From positions 1 to 7,236 of the forward strand of contig CAYTWZ010000089.1 in the NCBI GenBank assembly GCA_964442035.1: a stretch of 7,236 nucleotides of DNA, written 5' to 3'. The notes under the pieces were generated by a model. It had not been told where the DNA came from. It ran no database searches and saw only the letters and a list, made by a program, of their open reading frames with translations. Below are positions 5,052-7,236 of this stretch, piece by piece. The position numbers and the translations under genes are program-made. Source of the stretch: JAFLUQ01 sp964442035 (GTDB lineage: Bacteria; Bacillota; Clostridia; UMGS1883). Every line of letters begins with the position of its first letter. The stretch's first letter is position 1.

Positions 5052-5453
5052 ATGCTTTTCTCCGACAAAAAAATCAATCCCCGTGAGTACAACCCCCTTG
5101 CTTTGGCCTATATAGGCGATACGGTCTTTGACCTTTACATCAGGACAAGGCTTTTGGAAAAGGGTAACCGTCATGTGGCCGATCTGCACAGAAGCGCCAT
5201 AGGATACGTAAGCGCCGTTTCCCAAGCCAGGATTGTACATATGATCGAAGATGCGCTTGACGAGGAGGAGACGGGCATTCTCAAGTGGGGCCGCAATGCC
5301 AAGGTCAATACCCACCCGGGCGGAGCCAGCCTGGCGGAGTACCATCTGGCTACGGGCTTTGAAACATTGGTGGGATTTTTGTACTTGGACGAAAAGACGG
5401 AGCGCCTTCGCGAAATACTTGATACGGTTTACGCCAATTTTAACGAGGAGTGA
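5052..5453 (+). CDS. mrnC: Mini-ribonuclease III
   Basis: Encodes a 133-residue Mini-III RNase, an RNase III catalytic domain without the double-stranded RNA-binding domain, which matures the ends of 23S rRNA in Bacillus subtilis. The catalytic signature is LALAYIGDTVFDLYIRTRL (residues 16-34) with Asp23. The second part is GRNAKVN (80-86) and TGFETLVGFLYL (101-112) with Glu104. Length matches the family. ATG 5052 is chosen because AAGGA (5038-5042) lies 9 bases upstream; an in-frame TTG at 4986 coincides with the promoter -35 and would not be transcribed. The nearby cysS fits the classic cysS-mrnC order, here interrupted by the LCP gene. The next gene starts 3 bases after its stop, with that gene's GAGGAG site inside the end of mrnC, so translation is probably coupled. 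Confidence 0.96.
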   Translation: MLFSDKKINPREYNPLALAYIGDTVFDLYIRTRLLEKGNRHVADLHRSAIGYVSAVSQARIVHMIEDALDEEETGILKWGRNAKVNTHPGGASLAEYHLATGFETLVGFLYLDEKTERLREILDTVYANFNEE

Positions 5454-5456
5454 TTA

Positions 5457-6290
5457 ATGGTGAATAAAGAAACAGCAATTCATGCCTATAAGGCAAGAAA
5501 ACACGCGCTGACAGGAATTTACAACGCTCAGTCCGGACATCCGGGCGGAAGCCTTTCCATTGCGGACATTCTGTCGGTGCTTTATTTTGAAGTCATGAAT
5601 GTGGATCCCAAAAATCCCAAGGATCCTGACCGGGATCGTTTTGTACTTTCCAAGGGTCACTGTGCCCCTGCCCTTTACGGCATACTGGCGGAAAAAGGCT
5701 ACTTCCCCGCTGAGGACGTGGCTACTCTGCGTGCTACTGACAGCTATATGCAGGGACATCCCGACATGAAGGGTATCCCCGGAATTGATATGTCCACAGG
5801 CTCTTTGGGACAGGGCATAAGCGCGGCCAACGGCATGGCTCTTGCGGGCAAGCTGGCAGGCAAGGACTACCGTGTTTACACAATCCTTGGTGACGGCGAG
5901 CTTGAGGAAGGTCAGGTTTGGGAGGCGGCTATGTTTGCGGCACATTACAAATTAGACAATCTTACGGCCTTTGTTGACAACAACGGCCTTCAAATCGACG
6001 GCAACATTGCCGATGTAATGAATTCCAACCCCATTGACAAAAAGTTTGAGGCCTTTAATTGGAACGTTATAACTATCGACGCCCATGATTACGACGCAAT
6101 CCTTGACGCGGTAAATCAGGCTAAGGCCACAAAGGGCAAGCCCACCGTTATTATCGCCAAGAGCGTTAAAGGCAAGGGCGTGTCCTTTATGGAGGGTCAG
6201 GCCGCATGGCACGGCGCGGCTCCCAAGAAGGAACAGTTTGAACAGGCTATAGCGGAGCTTGACGCTAAAATAGCAGAATTGGAGGCGTAA
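5457..6290 (+). CDS. Transketolase, N-terminal subunit
   Basis: Encodes a 277-residue protein equal to the N-terminal half of transketolase, which binds the thiamine diphosphate pyrophosphate and metal. Seen in order: SGHPGGSLS (residues 26-34, His28), FVLSKGHCAPALY with His68, QGHPD with His101, STGSLGQGIS (113-122), and the thiamine diphosphate motif GDGELEEGQVWEA (145-157) ending in DNN (174-176). The second half of the enzyme is encoded directly downstream; the pair would transfer two-carbon ketol units between sugar phosphates in the non-oxidative pentose phosphate pathway. Such splitting is common in Clostridia and archaea and is not a frameshift, since the second gene has its own ribosome binding site. 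ATG 5457 has GAGGAG at 5445-5450, within mrnC. Confidence 0.96.
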   Translation: MVNKETAIHAYKARKHALTGIYNAQSGHPGGSLSIADILSVLYFEVMNVDPKNPKDPDRDRFVLSKGHCAPALYGILAEKGYFPAEDVATLRATDSYMQGHPDMKGIPGIDMSTGSLGQGISAANGMALAGKLAGKDYRVYTILGDGELEEGQVWEAAMFAAHYKLDNLTAFVDNNGLQIDGNIADVMNSNPIDKKFEAFNWNVITIDAHDYDAILDAVNQAKATKGKPTVIIAKSVKGKGVSFMEGQAAWHGAAPKKEQFEQAIAELDAKIAELEA

Positions 6291-6294
6291 GAAA

Positions 6295-7236
6295 ATGGCA
6301 ATCGGAGATAAGAGAGCCACCCGTGAAAGCTACGGCATGGCATTGGCCGAGCTGGGTGAAAAGTATGATATTCTTGTTATGGATGCGGACCTTTCCAAAT
6401 CCACAAAGACCGACACATTTAAGAAAAAATTTCCCGAAAGGTTTATAAATACAGGTATTGCCGAGGGCAACATGATCTCTACGGCGGCGGGCATTGCCTC
6501 CACCGGCAGGGTAGTATTTGCCAGCTCCTTTGCAATGTTTGCGGCTGGCCGCGCCTTTGAGCAGGTTCGCAACAGCGTGGCTTATCCCAAGCTCAATGTG
6601 AAGATCGGAGCGACACACGCTGGTATTTCCGTAGGTGAGGACGGAGCCAGCCACCAGTGCCTTGAGGATATCGGTATTATGCGTACTATCCCCAATATGG
6701 TGATCATCAATCCCGCCGACCACGTTGAGGCTATGGCCGCAGTAGAGGCCGCTATCAACCATGACGGACCGGTTTATCTGCGGTTTGGCCGTTTGCCCGT
6801 TCCCCAGATATTTGACGATGACTATAAGTTTGAGCTTGGCAAGGGCGTTACTATTGCCGATGGTAAGGACGCCACCATTGTTGCTACCGGACTTATGGTT
6901 CCTTATGCTATCGAGGCTCGGGAGCTTCTGGCTAAGGAGAGCATTGACGCAGGTGTTATCAATATCCACACCATCAAGCCTATTGATGCAGACATACTTA
7001 CAGAGGCCGCCCAAAAGACCGGCGCTATTGTTACAGCTGAGGAACACAATGTTATCGGAGGCCTTGGCAGCGCAGTTGCCGAGGTGCTTGCGGAGACCTG
7101 CCCTGTGCCTATCAAGCGCGTAGGTACTCAGGATGTGTTCGGACGCAGCGGCAAGCCCTATGAGCTTATGAAGCTTTACGGACTTACAGCCGAAAACATT
7201 GCCGAAAACGTTAAGCAGGCTATTGCGCTTAAGATA
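6295..7236 (+). CDS. Transketolase, C-terminal subunit (3' end outside window)
   Basis: Encodes at least 314 residues of the C-terminal transketolase subunit; no stop occurs before the window edge, so it is partial, probably lacking only a few residues judging from its ending (NVKQAIALKI). It begins MAIGDKRATRESYG. It supplies the pyrimidine-binding domain with the cofactor-activating glutamate in NTGIAEGNM (residues 52-60, Glu57), the THAGISVGEDGASHQ loop (107-121, His120), and DGPVYLRFGR (157-166). The C-terminal domain follows from about 190 (DATIVATGL, TAEEHNVIGGLGSAV). It pairs with the gene 4 bases upstream to make a complete active site at the subunit interface. ATG 6295 has GGAGG at 6281-6285, inside the end of the upstream gene, indicating translational coupling. 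Confidence 0.96.
   Translation, partial: MAIGDKRATRESYGMALAELGEKYDILVMDADLSKSTKTDTFKKKFPERFINTGIAEGNMISTAAGIASTGRVVFASSFAMFAAGRAFEQVRNSVAYPKLNVKIGATHAGISVGEDGASHQCLEDIGIMRTIPNMVIINPADHVEAMAAVEAAINHDGPVYLRFGRLPVPQIFDDDYKFELGKGVTIADGKDATIVATGLMVPYAIEARELLAKESIDAGVINIHTIKPIDADILTEAAQKTGAIVTAEEHNVIGGLGSAVAEVLAETCPVPIKRVGTQDVFGRSGKPYELMKLYGLTAENIAENVKQAIALKI

Noticed and set aside
6265..7047. Long minus-strand open frame (260 codons) opposite the transketolase C-terminal gene, and similar antisense frames at 5454-5945 and 3951-4344
   Set aside because: They lie opposite strongly recognised + strand genes, have no family features, and are explained by codon bias of those genes.

Overview
The window looks like a chromosomal housekeeping segment from a spore-forming Clostridia-type Firmicute. 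The evidence is a spoVAE-type sporulation gene, a short bS21 gene, Mini-III RNase near cysS, a transketolase split into two subunit genes, strong AGGAGG-type ribosome binding sites and consensus sigma-A promoters. I cannot assign genus or species. All genes lie on the + strand.

Layout: (1) 1-360: rpsU alone between a near-perfect extended -10 promoter and a strong intrinsic terminator. (2) 361-2178: a promoter, a first copy of an unrecognised structured-RNA-like leader, then a GNAT acetyltransferase, uracil-DNA glycosylase (ung) and spoVAE; spoVAE also has a good sigma-G-type promoter at the end of ung. (3) 2179-3886: a second copy of the same leader, cysS, and an intrinsic terminator. (4) 3921-4947: a promoter and an LCP-family protein with a lipoprotein-type signal. 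(5) 4986 to the right edge: a promoter, mrnC, then the N- and C-terminal transketolase subunit genes, spaced 3-4 bases apart; the last gene is open at the window edge.

The proteins have familiar roles: translation (bS21, CysRS), 23S rRNA maturation (Mini-III), DNA repair (Ung), envelope glycopolymer attachment (LCP), non-oxidative pentose phosphate pathway (transketolase) and dipicolinate handling in spores (SpoVAE). The novelty is in the non-coding DNA. Two roughly 125-base elements, at about 456-610 and 2215-2350, share long identical blocks and the same inferred fold: a 5' hairpin, a closing helix enclosing a long variable hairpin, and a CCG-AGT-CGG hairpin. Each sits just ahead of a gene's ribosome binding site, of the acetyltransferase in one case and of cysS in the other. 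In several helices the two copies differ in ways that keep pairing. In copy 1 the closing helix and a ribosome-binding-site-masking helix would compete for the same bases. I read this as a candidate cis-regulatory RNA, possibly an undescribed riboswitch or leader class; no ligand can be named from the sequence.
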